From the NCBI RefSeq assembly GCF_014204415.1, contig NZ_JACHLE010000007.1, positions 1 to 64,000 of the forward strand: a stretch of DNA of 64,000 nt. The letters run 5' to 3'. The stretch is from Chryseobacterium defluvii. GTDB lineage: Bacteria > Bacteroidota > Bacteroidia > Flavobacteriales > Weeksellaceae. This document shows positions 39,999 to 47,857 of this stretch, in pieces. The notes beneath the pieces were generated by a model that was not told the origin of the DNA, did not search any database, and worked only from the letters and a program-made list of their open reading frames with translations. The position numbers and the translations under genes are program-made. Position 1 is the first letter of the stretch, and each line of letters opens with the position of its first letter.

Positions 39999-40014
39999 CA
40001 AAAACCATACAACA

Positions 40015-41556
40015 ATGAAGCATAATCTCTCTTTATTCATTATTCTTTTCTCTATGATCACCTTTGGGCAGGTAGAAGAAAAAAAACTGGACGAGCTCAT
40101 TCAAAATACCTTAAAAACCTTTGATGTTCCGGGAATGTCTGTTGGGATAGTCAAAGATGGTAAGCTGATCTATTCAAAAGGCTTTGGGCTGCGTTCATTG
40201 ACCACAAAACAGCCTATGGATGAAAATACATTGGTAGGCATTGCATCCAATTCCAAAGGATTTACCTGTACTGCCTTAGCGATCCTTGCAGATGAAGGAA
40301 AACTGAACTGGGAGGATAAGGTCTCAAAATACATTCCTGAATTTCAGATGCATGATCCCTATGTGTCTCAGAATGTTACCATCAAAGATCTGGTAACACA
40401 CAGAGCAGGATTGGGATTGGGACAGGGAGATCTGATGTTCTTTCCGGAAGGAGGGAACCTTACCGTGAATGATATTGTTCACAACGTAAGATATTTAAAG
40501 CCGGAAAATCCTTTCAGGACCACACTGGATTATAACAATGTGATGTTTATTGTTGCTGGCGAAGTGATCCACAGGGTATCAGGATTAAGCTGGGCGGAAT
40601 TCATTGAACAGAAGATTATGAAGCCTGTCGGGATGACCTCAAGTTTCGGAAGCTATAATAGGGCCAAAGCCGTAACCAATAAAATAGATGCCCATGCTCC
40701 GGTAGATGGAAAAGCGGTGGCTGTTCCCCATGACTGGAACGAAACAGCCAATGCTGCAGGCGGAATTATGAGCAATATCCGGGATATGGCAGTCTGGGCA
40801 GAATGCCTGTTGAATAATTTTACAACAAAAGACGGTAAAAAGCTGGTGTCCGATAAGCAGATCCAGCAGCTGTGGAGTTTACAGATTCCAAGTGGAGTTG
40901 CCCTCAAAAATCCATATGATACAGGTTTTTATGGCTATGGCCTGGGCTGGTTCTTAAGCGATGTTAAAGGCCATAAGCAGATCCAGCATACGGGAGGTTT
41001 AATAGGAACAGTGACTCAATTTACCTTAATTCCGGACCTGAAGCTGGGAATTGTGGTATTGACGAATCAGCAATCGGGGCTGGCATTCAATACCATTACC
41101 AATACGGTAAAAGATTCCTATCTGGGAATTGCAGACAGGAACTGGCTGAAAACCTACGGAGACAGAATGTTAAAGATGAATGAAGAATATGATAAGCAGA
41201 AAAAAGAAGCTTTTGCGAGATCAGATGCCTTTAAAAAAGAGAAAAATCTACAGCCCAAATCAGAGCAGTTCATCGGGAAGTACAATGATGTCTGGTTCGG
41301 GGATGTTGAAATATCCCAACAGGGAAATGCTTACAGGATTTCATGCAAAAACTCTCCAAGATTGAAAGGGGAGATGCTTCCGTATTCCAACAACAGTTTC
41401 ATTGTAAAATGGGATGACAGGAGCTATGATGCCGACGCCTATATTATTTTCAGTTATGATGAAAACGGGAAAGCACAGTCCGCAAAAATGAAGCCTATTT
41501 CAGATATTACAGACTTTAGCTTTGATTTTGAGGATCTTGATCTGAAAAGAAAATAG
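40015..41556 (+). CDS. serine hydrolase (class C beta-lactamase fold)
   Basis: This 513-residue secreted protein has the signal peptide MKHNLSLFIILFSMITFGQ. It has the penicillin-binding/beta-lactamase class C fold: SxxK at Ser78-Lys81 (ASNSKGF), YxN in LDYNNVMF, and HTGG near the end of the domain. The C-terminal 110 residues form a lipocalin-like DUF3471-type domain. Members include esterases and D-amino-acid peptidases; true beta-lactamase activity cannot be assumed. A terminator follows. Confidence 0.92.
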   Translation: MKHNLSLFIILFSMITFGQVEEKKLDELIQNTLKTFDVPGMSVGIVKDGKLIYSKGFGLRSLTTKQPMDENTLVGIASNSKGFTCTALAILADEGKLNWEDKVSKYIPEFQMHDPYVSQNVTIKDLVTHRAGLGLGQGDLMFFPEGGNLTVNDIVHNVRYLKPENPFRTTLDYNNVMFIVAGEVIHRVSGLSWAEFIEQKIMKPVGMTSSFGSYNRAKAVTNKIDAHAPVDGKAVAVPHDWNETANAAGGIMSNIRDMAVWAECLLNNFTTKDGKKLVSDKQIQQLWSLQIPSGVALKNPYDTGFYGYGLGWFLSDVKGHKQIQHTGGLIGTVTQFTLIPDLKLGIVVLTNQQSGLAFNTITNTVKDSYLGIADRNWLKTYGDRMLKMNEEYDKQKKEAFARSDAFKKEKNLQPKSEQFIGKYNDVWFGDVEISQQGNAYRISCKNSPRLKGEMLPYSNNSFIVKWDDRSYDADAYIIFSYDENGKAQSAKMKPISDITDFSFDFEDLDLKRK

Positions 41557-41620
41557 AATATTTTGTGAAATCGTAAAATTGTAAAAAGGCGAAATTGTAA
41601 AGTGAAAGTATTAATAGGAG

Positions 41621-41641
41621 CGGGCTTTAGCCCGTTTTTTT
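41621..41641 (+). terminator. terminator of the serine hydrolase gene
   Basis: CGGGC (41621-41625) pairs with GCCCG (41630-41634) around TTTA, then seven T residues. A GTAAAATTGTAAAAAGGC-type microrepeat lies just before it at 41569-41600. Confidence 0.7.
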
Positions 41642-41683
41642 ATGAAAATATTTACAGGAACTTTAGCCAAATGGCAGGAATAT

Positions 41684-41959
41684 TTATTTTGCAAAAAACA
41701 TGATGGCAAAAGTCACAATATTCAGGAATAAACTCACAACATTTAAAGCAGCCTGCTGAAATCTATGTTTTGCCAGATTCAGAATATTAAAAATAAATAA
41801 AGCTGCAGTAACAAGGATCACGGGAATGGTCAGGATCTCAGCAAAAAAATTGATGATATTGTTCTTTTCAGAATAGCTTGAATAATAAACTAAAAACAAA
41901 ATATATAACAGGCACAATCCGCTGGATGTTAAAAGAATGTAATTCAACTTATTCTTCAT
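41684..41959 (-). CDS. small membrane protein of unknown function
   Basis: This 91-residue protein has three hydrophobic helices (YILLTSSGLCLLYILFLVYY, FFAEILTIPVILVTAALFIF and VVSLFLNIVTFAIMFFA). I do not recognise the family. It lies 15 bp after the archaemetzincin-like gene on the same strand and is probably its operon partner. Confidence 0.7.
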   Translation of the reverse strand: MKNKLNYILLTSSGLCLLYILFLVYYSSYSEKNNIINFFAEILTIPVILVTAALFIFNILNLAKHRFQQAALNVVSLFLNIVTFAIMFFAK

Positions 41960-41974
41960 ACTATTCTGATTGAT

Positions 41975-42865
41975 TTACAACAAATTTAAGTCTTTTTCAG
42001 CCCTTAAGGATTCTGCGCTCAAATGTTGTTTTTCAAAAAAACTCTTTAACTCTGTTAGGCGTTTCAAATTATCATACTTAATGCCGGAGTTCAGCTTCTG
42101 CTGGCAAAGAGAGCAGGCTCTTGCAAAATGACGTTCGGTTTCAGGAAGAGAATTGGTTCCGTTCATTACGCAATTGGCATTCAGGCAATGACTGATCCCA
42201 AACATATGCCCGATCTCGTGGGAACTGATCTTTATGAAGCTTTCAAGGCTTTGAGTGAAATTGGAGTCCGTCAGATGGCCATCCGAGAATCTGTACATTG
42301 AGGTTACTCCTACAGCATTCTGATAAGATGCCAGTCCGAAAACATAGTTCCATTCAGGCCTTGGAAACAGGTCTTTTTCGGTAATTCCCATCAATACAAT
42401 GGCATCTTTAGGCTTTCTCTTCATCAAAACACTATCCAGAACATACCCTGCCAATATCTGTTCATCCCCTTCCATAGGCATTCTTCTGACAGATTTTGGA
42501 AAAATGTCATTGGATAACCGGGGAAGAACTTTGACTTCCAATTGAAAATAAATTTTCAGATATTCACGGGTAAGCTCAATTTGTTTCTTCTGCAGGTCGT
42601 TGAAATCACCGATCGGCTGTAGGTAAATAATGTTTTTACCCGATTCAGGCTTTATATTTTTTTGTTTACGGAAATCCTCAAACGTCTGGAATTTCTCTTT
42701 GCGGGAATATCTCCAATCCCCGAATCCCGGTTCAGGAAGCTTCACGTCATTAAATTGTATTGTTTGGAAATAATCTGTCTCTTTCTTCTGACATGAAAAA
42801 AAAGATAGTAATATAAAAGATATAAAGAAAATATTTAAGATATGTTCAGATCTTCCCCGGCTCAT
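41975..42865 (-). CDS. archaemetzincin-like metalloprotease, lipoprotein
   Basis: This 296-residue protein starts with a lipoprotein signal (IFFISFILLSFFSC, Cys25). The zinc site HEIGHMFGISHC (HExxHxxGxxH plus Cys) followed by NANCVMN and the CSLC pair is the archaemetzincin pattern, in which cysteines bind a second zinc. Bacterial forms of AMZ are rare. The start ATG 42865 overlaps the end of sixA by 20 bp. Confidence 0.85.
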   Translation of the reverse strand: MSRGRSEHILNIFFISFILLSFFSCQKKETDYFQTIQFNDVKLPEPGFGDWRYSRKEKFQTFEDFRKQKNIKPESGKNIIYLQPIGDFNDLQKKQIELTREYLKIYFQLEVKVLPRLSNDIFPKSVRRMPMEGDEQILAGYVLDSVLMKRKPKDAIVLMGITEKDLFPRPEWNYVFGLASYQNAVGVTSMYRFSDGHLTDSNFTQSLESFIKISSHEIGHMFGISHCLNANCVMNGTNSLPETERHFARACSLCQQKLNSGIKYDNLKRLTELKSFFEKQHLSAESLRAEKDLNLL

Positions 42866-43322
42866 AGAAAAACAGCAATTTCTTATTAGCTCCGTCAAAC
42901 TCGGACCACGAATTGCAGTCTATTTCAAATCCGGCAACACCACACGTAGGGAAGTGGAAGATATCATGAGAGATAGAATTGGCAAAATTGGAAATTCCAT
43001 TGTTATGAGAGAAAAAAGCCACAGAATGATGACTGTCATTCAGATTGTAAATTACAGATTCAAAATTTCTTTCTGAGGGATTATAAAGCTTCTCATCAGT
43101 ATTAAAATCAAGCTGGTAAGCCTGGTTAAAAATTTTGCAGGTATTTAATGCACGTACGGCAGGACTCGACACCAGAAAATCGATAGAAATATTATTGCTC
43201 TTCAAAAATCTGGACATATTCATGGCATCTTCCAAACCTTTATCTGCCAAAGGCCTGTCGAAGTCTTCCGTCTCTTCCGGCCAGTCGCTTTTTGCATGTC
43301 TTACAAGGATGAGTTTCTTCAT
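42846..43322 (-). CDS. sixA: SixA-type phosphohistidine phosphatase
   Basis: This 158-residue histidine phosphatase has the RHA form of the RHG motif (Arg8-His9 in LVRHAKSDW), PLADKGLEDA, and the second His in FFSHNNGISNF. SixA removes phosphate from histidine of phosphorelay proteins (ArcB in E. coli, or the nitrogen PTS). The target here is unknown. It is first gene of an operon with the archaemetzincin-like protease. Confidence 0.9.
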   Translation of the reverse strand: MKKLILVRHAKSDWPEETEDFDRPLADKGLEDAMNMSRFLKSNNISIDFLVSSPAVRALNTCKIFNQAYQLDFNTDEKLYNPSERNFESVIYNLNDSHHSVAFFSHNNGISNFANSISHDIFHFPTCGVAGFEIDCNSWSEFDGANKKLLFFYEPGKI

Positions 43323-43420
43323 AATTTCGTTTTTGGAAGACTAAAATTATAAAAAAAATAATGGAATAAAACACGATTTATAAAAAAAACTACGTTATGA
43401 ATAAAATCATTAAAATTTAC

Positions 43421-43428
43421 TAAATTTG
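43421..43428 (+). promoter_or_regulatory. -7 promoter box of ruvX-def
   Basis: TAAATTTG followed by C is a perfect match only 7 nt before the ruvX ATG. The transcript is expected to begin at or next to the start codon. Confidence 0.65.
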
Positions 43429-43435
43429 CAAACCT

Positions 43436-43852
43436 ATGGGACAAATCCTTGCAATAGACTATGGAAAGGCTCGTTGTGGCATTGCTGCAACAGATGATAT
43501 GCAGATCATCGCAAGCGGTCTCGATACTGTTGATACCCGTTTTTTAGTGGAATTCTTAAAGAAATATTTCAATGAAAACCATGTGGATGAAGTGGTGATC
43601 GGGCTTCCTGTAGACCTGAAAGGAAATATTTCCGGGGTGGAAACCGATATTCTGAAATTCATAGAAGAATTCAAAAAAGAATTTCCGGGCGTTCCGGTTC
43701 ATCGCTTTGACGAGAGGTTTACCTCCAAAATGGCTTCGTTTTTTATTTCCCAGAGTGGAAAAAATAAAAAGCAGAGACAGGAAAAAGGATTGATAGATAA
43801 AGTAAGTGCAACCATTATATTGCAGAATTTTTTAGAACAAAGAACAAGATGA
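43436..43852 (+). CDS. ruvX: Holliday junction resolvase-like protein RuvX/YqgF
   Basis: This 138-residue RNase H-fold nuclease has IDYGKARCGIAATDD as first acidic motif and FDERFTSKMAS as later. YqgF takes part in processing the 5' end of pre-16S rRNA. The start is GTG-free ATG 43436. It overlaps def by 4 bp (ATGA), so translation is coupled. Confidence 0.95.
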   Translation: MGQILAIDYGKARCGIAATDDMQIIASGLDTVDTRFLVEFLKKYFNENHVDEVVIGLPVDLKGNISGVETDILKFIEEFKKEFPGVPVHRFDERFTSKMASFFISQSGKNKKQRQEKGLIDKVSATIILQNFLEQRTR

Positions 43853-44421
43853 TTTTACCGATAAGAGCCTTTGGGGATTCCGTTTTGAGGAAGGTAGGCA
43901 AAGATATAGACAAAAATTATCCCGACCTGCAGGAGTTGATAGACAATATGTTCGAGACCATGTACAGTGCGAATGGCATAGGTTTGGCTGCACCTCAGAT
44001 TGGATTGGATATCCGTCTGTTTATAGTAGACGTATCTCCTTTGGCAGAAGATGAGGATTATGAAGATATTAAGGATGAACTGGCAGAATTTAAAAAAGTT
44101 TTCATCAATGCCAGAATTCTTGAAGAATCTGGGGAAGAATGGAAGTTTAACGAAGGATGCCTTTCCATTCCGGATGTAAGGGAAGACGTAAAAAGAAAAA
44201 GCACGATCATCATAGAGTATTATGACGAAAATTTTGTGAAGCATACAGAAACTTTTTCCGATATTAGGGCCCGCGTAATCCAGCATGAGTATGACCATAT
44301 CGAAGGGATCCTGTTTACAGATCATTTAAGTGCTTTGAAGAAGAAGCTAGTAAAAGGTAAATTGGTAAAGATCTCTCAGGGGGATGTAAGCATCGGTTAC
44401 AAAATGAGATTTCCCAAATAA
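43849..44421 (+). CDS. def: peptide deformylase
   Basis: This metal enzyme removes the formyl group from new proteins. All three motifs are present: GIGLAAPQIG, EGCLSIP and QHEYDHIEG. The 190-residue length is usual. An acidic insert (EDEDYEDIKDELAEF) is found in many Bacteroidota forms. It lies directly behind ruvX in one operon. Confidence 0.97.
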   Translation: MILPIRAFGDSVLRKVGKDIDKNYPDLQELIDNMFETMYSANGIGLAAPQIGLDIRLFIVDVSPLAEDEDYEDIKDELAEFKKVFINARILEESGEEWKFNEGCLSIPDVREDVKRKSTIIIEYYDENFVKHTETFSDIRARVIQHEYDHIEGILFTDHLSALKKKLVKGKLVKISQGDVSIGYKMRFPK

Positions 44422-44454
44422 TAAATAGAATAAAATAAGTAATATATATTGAAG

Positions 44455-44478
44455 TGCAGCGGCGCAGGCCGATTGCGG
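44455..44478 (+). other. GC-rich patch in the leader of the DUF5606 gene
   Basis: A short GC-rich stretch (GCAGCGGCGCAGGCCG and following) stands out from AT-rich surroundings 20-40 bp before the DUF5606 ATG. It can form only a 4-bp CGGC/GCCG hairpin. It could be a regulatory leader or a remnant of a repeat. Confidence 0.25.
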
Positions 44479-44497
44479 AAATTAAAAAAATAAAATT

Positions 44498-45055
44498 ATG
44501 CTGTTAGAAAAAATAATTTCAATCTCTGGAAAACCAGGACTTTACAAATTAGTTTCACAATTAAGAAACGGGTTTATTATTGAAGATGTTACAACAAAGA
44601 AAAAAGTGAGTATTGGAAACTCCAGCCAGGTGAGTTTATTAGACAATATTGCAATGTTTACCTTTGATAAAGAAGTTCCTTTGTTTGAAGTTTTTGAAAG
44701 TATTGCCAAAAACCATGACTATAAGGAAACCATTTCTCACAAATCTTCTGATTCCGAGTTAAAAGAATTTATGGGAGTATCCCTTCCTAACTATGATACA
44801 GAAAGAGTGTATGCGTCAGACATCAAGAAACTGGCCCAATGGTATAACATCCTTCAAAAAGCAGGATACATCACTCCTGAAAGCTTTGTGAAAGCTGAGT
44901 CGGAAACTCTAGAGCCTGCTAAAGAAGAAGCAGATATCACAGAAAAAGCGGCTCCTAAAAAAGCTCCGAAAACAGAAAAAGCTGCTGCTCCAAAAGTGAA
45001 AGCCACTTCAGCAGCAAAATCAGCTCCGAAAAGTACACACAGAAAACAGGGATAA
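44498..45055 (+). CDS. DUF5606 family protein
   Basis: This 185-residue protein has an N-terminal domain conserved in Bacteroidota (MLLEKIISISGKPGLYKLVS, FDKEVPLFEVFESI) of unknown function. The C-terminal 60 residues are a Lys/Ala/Pro-rich, basic, disordered tail (PKKAPKTEKAAAPKVKATSA), which could bind nucleic acid. It follows def; a strong terminator ends it. Confidence 0.85.
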   Translation: MLLEKIISISGKPGLYKLVSQLRNGFIIEDVTTKKKVSIGNSSQVSLLDNIAMFTFDKEVPLFEVFESIAKNHDYKETISHKSSDSELKEFMGVSLPNYDTERVYASDIKKLAQWYNILQKAGYITPESFVKAESETLEPAKEEADITEKAAPKKAPKTEKAAAPKVKATSAAKSAPKSTHRKQG

Positions 45056-45080
45056 TTCATTCATTTGAATTAAAAATATA

Positions 45081-45117
45081 AAGCCTTGTCAGGAAAAATT
45101 CCTGACAAGGCTTTTTG
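45081..45117 (+). terminator. strong terminator of the DUF5606 gene
   Basis: A perfect 15-bp stem, AAGCCTTGTCAGGAA (45081-45095) with its complement (45099-45113), has an AAA loop and is followed by a T run. It is the longest terminator stem in the window and may work in both directions. Confidence 0.9.
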
Positions 45118-45182
45118 TTTTACTTTTGGAAAGCTACTTAAGCCATAAACAGTTTTAGTTCATAATAATCTACATCTACATC

Positions 45183-45246
45183 AGGCTTGTCATGCTGTAA
45201 GCATCTCTACAAAGAGAGTTCATATTCCTATTAGAATGACAAGCCT
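45183..45246. repeat. inverted repeat AGGCTTGTCAT
   Basis: AGGCTTGTCAT (45183-45193) and ATGACAAGCCT (45236-45246) bound 64 bp in the spacer 45056-45415. The arms resemble the arms of the terminator at 45081-45113. Nothing else but the mazG promoter is seen in this spacer. Confidence 0.5.
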
Positions 45247-45383
45247 TGAGTTGAAGAATATTGTAGTACAATTTAAGCGTTACCTTTAAAATTGAACTTT
45301 TTAATAATTCTTTGATATCCTTGCTGTAAAATTTAATCTTAGAGTTTCCGGGATCAGGATAAAAGAAATCTGAAAATTACCCG

Positions 45384-45391
45384 TAAATTTG
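45384..45391 (+). promoter_or_regulatory. -7 promoter box of mazG
   Basis: TAAATTTG is a perfect match, 24 bp before ATG 45416. Confidence 0.6.
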
Positions 45392-45415
45392 TGAAACTCG
45401 AATTTCTCATTGCCT

Positions 45416-46189
45416 ATGAATACGAAACAGGAAAAGCTTGAAGCCTTCGGAAGATTGCTGGATATAATGGATGACCTACGCGAGAAGTGCCCGTGGGATC
45501 AGAAGCAGACCTTACAGTCACTCCGTCATTTAACCCTTGAGGAAACCTATGAACTTTCCGATGCTATTTTGCAGGAAGATCTTCAGGAGATTAAAAAAGA
45601 ATTGGGAGATGTCCTGCTTCATCTGGTCTTTTATGCTAAAATAGGTTCGGAGAAAGAAAGTTTTGATATGGCCGATGTCATTAATTCCTTAAATGAAAAA
45701 CTAATCTTCCGCCATCCTCATATTTATGGGGATATTGATGTAAAAGATGAAGAAGAAGTAAAGCAGAACTGGGAAAAGCTGAAACTGAAAGAAGGAAATA
45801 CCTCTATTTTAGGAGGAGTTCCGAAAAGCTTACCGAGTATGGTAAAAGCATACAGGATCCAGGACAAGGTGAAAGGGATAGGATTTGAATTTCATGATGC
45901 GGAAGATGCATGGAAAAAGGTGGATGAGGAAATTCAGGAGTTTCATGCGGAAACCGATCTGAATAAAAAAGAACAGGAACTGGGAGATGTATTTTTCTCA
46001 CTCATCAATTATGCGAGAATTTCGGGAATTAATCCGGATTCTGCTTTGGAACGAACGAATCTTAAATTTATCTCAAGATTTCAGCAGATGGAAAAGCTGG
46101 CTTTGGAAAGAAATCTGAAATTAGAAGACATGTCTCTGGAAGAAATGGATGTGCTTTGGGACGAAGCAAAAATTTTAAATAAGAACTGA
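45416..46189 (+). CDS. mazG: nucleoside triphosphate pyrophosphohydrolase MazG
   Basis: This 257-residue enzyme hydrolyses NTPs to NMP and PPi. Two MazG domains are present: the first with LEETYELSDAI and ELGDVLLHLVFYA, the second with KKVDEEIQEF and ELGDVFFSLINYA. PHIYGDIDVKDEEEVKQNWE is the conserved middle. The start is ATG 45416; TTG 45410 is less likely. It overlaps the next gene by 1 bp. Confidence 0.95.
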   Translation: MNTKQEKLEAFGRLLDIMDDLREKCPWDQKQTLQSLRHLTLEETYELSDAILQEDLQEIKKELGDVLLHLVFYAKIGSEKESFDMADVINSLNEKLIFRHPHIYGDIDVKDEEEVKQNWEKLKLKEGNTSILGGVPKSLPSMVKAYRIQDKVKGIGFEFHDAEDAWKKVDEEIQEFHAETDLNKKEQELGDVFFSLINYARISGINPDSALERTNLKFISRFQQMEKLALERNLKLEDMSLEEMDVLWDEAKILNKN

Positions 46190-47073
46190 TGAAAATGTAC
46201 ACACTTTGTGCGATAACTTCGCTTTTATTGATGGGATGTAACCCTAAACCTGAGAATGAGCAGGCAAAAGCAGATACTTTAAAAACAGAGTTTTCTTTAC
46301 CGGGTAAACTGAAAGAAGTATCCGGGATTACTTTGTCAAAAGATAAAAAAACAATCTGGACAATAGAAGATCAGGGAAACAAGAACATTGTTTATGGAAT
46401 GAATGATAGGGGAGAATTAGTTTCAGAAGTTCTGGTAGAAAATGCTGATAACATGGATTGGGAAGATATCACATCGGATCCTCAGGGAAATATTTATATC
46501 GGGGATTTCGGAAATAATGATAATGACAGGCAGGATCTGGCTATCTTAAAAGTCGATCTTCAGAACTCACATGCGAAAACGGCACAGGTTACCCAAACCA
46601 CGAAATTCCATTATGAAGGCCAGACCGAATTCCCGCCTAAAAAATCAAACTGGCTCTACGATTGTGAGGCGTTTGTAGAAATGGACGGCAATTTCTATCT
46701 TTTTACCAAGAACCGCAGCAAAGGTTTTGACGGAACATTTCTGGTTTTTCAGGTTCCTAATAAAGAAGGGGATTTTGAGGCTAAATTGGTTGGAAAGCTG
46801 AGACTGGATGGAAAGTATAGTGATGCTGCCATAACTTCTGCAACCATCAACAGCACAAAAGATAAGATTGCATTGCTGACCCATAAAAATATCCACGTCC
46901 TTTCAGGATTTGCACCCGGTGATTTTAATTCAGCCAAAATTCAGAAAATATCTTTGAATCATAATTCCCAGAAAGAAGCTGTTGTTTTTCAGGATGACAA
47001 AACATTGCTTATTGCGGACGAAAAGGATAAAAACACGGGTGGAAATGTGTATAGATTTTCTTTTGTGAAATGA
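46189..47073 (+). CDS. beta-propeller lipoprotein of unknown function
   Basis: This 294-residue protein has a lipoprotein signal (LCAITSLLLMGCNPKP). The mature part has repeating motifs such as KEVSGITLSKDKKTIWTIED, NIYIGDFGNNDND and EAVVFQDDKTLLIADEKD, in the style of SdiA-regulated or NHL-like beta-propellers. The function is unknown. The start overlaps the mazG stop (ATGA-type junction) and its end overlaps the DoxX-like gene by 4 bp, so the three form one operon. Confidence 0.85.
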   Translation: MKMYTLCAITSLLLMGCNPKPENEQAKADTLKTEFSLPGKLKEVSGITLSKDKKTIWTIEDQGNKNIVYGMNDRGELVSEVLVENADNMDWEDITSDPQGNIYIGDFGNNDNDRQDLAILKVDLQNSHAKTAQVTQTTKFHYEGQTEFPPKKSNWLYDCEAFVEMDGNFYLFTKNRSKGFDGTFLVFQVPNKEGDFEAKLVGKLRLDGKYSDAAITSATINSTKDKIALLTHKNIHVLSGFAPGDFNSAKIQKISLNHNSQKEAVVFQDDKTLLIADEKDKNTGGNVYRFSFVK

Positions 47074-47579
47074 TGACTGCTAAAGAAAAATTCAGCTATT
47101 TAATTTATTGGATCATTATTTTTACCGTATCCGGCTCTATGATTGTATATGGAGTCGGAAAGCCCGTACAGTTTCAGGATTTCAAAAGCTCGGTAAATAC
47201 TAATCTTTCGGAAGGGCATCAGTTAATGTGGACCTTTTACAGCTATACAAAGGCTTATCCTGTAATAATTGGAATTTTTGAAATAACAGGTGGCGTTTTT
47301 ATCCTTTTTAACAGGACAAGAATATTGGGATGTCTATTATTATCAACAATATTAGTTAATATCATCATCCAGGATTATTTATATCAAATATCAGCTTTAA
47401 ACACTGCTATATTTTATCAGATATTAATTCTGGCAATCCTGGTCTTTGATTTTGATAAGGTCAAAATTGTTATCGGGGAATTATTAAAATCCCACAGGAA
47501 GAGCCGAAATTTAATTTTGATGATTGTAGCATTTATTTTAGCAATAGTGGTCAAATATTTTGAAGCAAAGATCATTTGA
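47070..47579 (+). CDS. DoxX-like membrane protein
   Basis: This 169-residue protein has four to five membrane helices (YLIYWIIIFTVSGSMIVYG, VIIGIFEITGGVFILF, LLLSTILVNIIIQDYLY, LILAILVFDFD and the C-terminal one). The pattern GIFEITGGVFILF recalls the DoxX/MauE superfamily. The role is unknown. It is last in the mazG operon. Confidence 0.7.
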   Translation: MMTAKEKFSYLIYWIIIFTVSGSMIVYGVGKPVQFQDFKSSVNTNLSEGHQLMWTFYSYTKAYPVIIGIFEITGGVFILFNRTRILGCLLLSTILVNIIIQDYLYQISALNTAIFYQILILAILVFDFDKVKIVIGELLKSHRKSRNLILMIVAFILAIVVKYFEAKII

Positions 47580-47586
47580 AATCTAA

Positions 47587-47760
47587 GAGCCTGTTTAAAT
47601 TTTATTTAAAAGTTCTTTTTGTCATTCTGAATGGAATTTTGCGAAGCATTATGGAATGAAGAATCTATTGAAATTCATACATTTAAGATTTTTCGACTTC
47701 ACTTCGTTTCGCTCAAAATGAGAAACCTGTCAAATTGAAATTAAAAATTTAAACAGGCTC
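47587..47760. mobile_element. MITE-like element with TAA target duplication
   Basis: Perfect 17-bp inverted ends GAGCCTGTTTAAATTTT (start 47587) and complement (end 47760) are flanked by TAA on both sides (47584-47586 and 47761-47763), a 3-bp direct duplication. The 174-bp inside has no ORF and carries a GTCATTCTGAATGG and a TTCGACTTCACTTCG stretch. TNA duplications are known for the IS1031 group of the IS5 family, so an IS5-type transposase may move it; none is in the window. Confidence 0.75.
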
Positions 47761-47857
47761 TAAGACTAAGAATAAAAATATATTAATAAGAGGGTCTCAA
47801 ACTGAAAATAAATTAGGAATTTATCTGTGCAAATCTGTGCAATCCGTGGTTTCAAAT

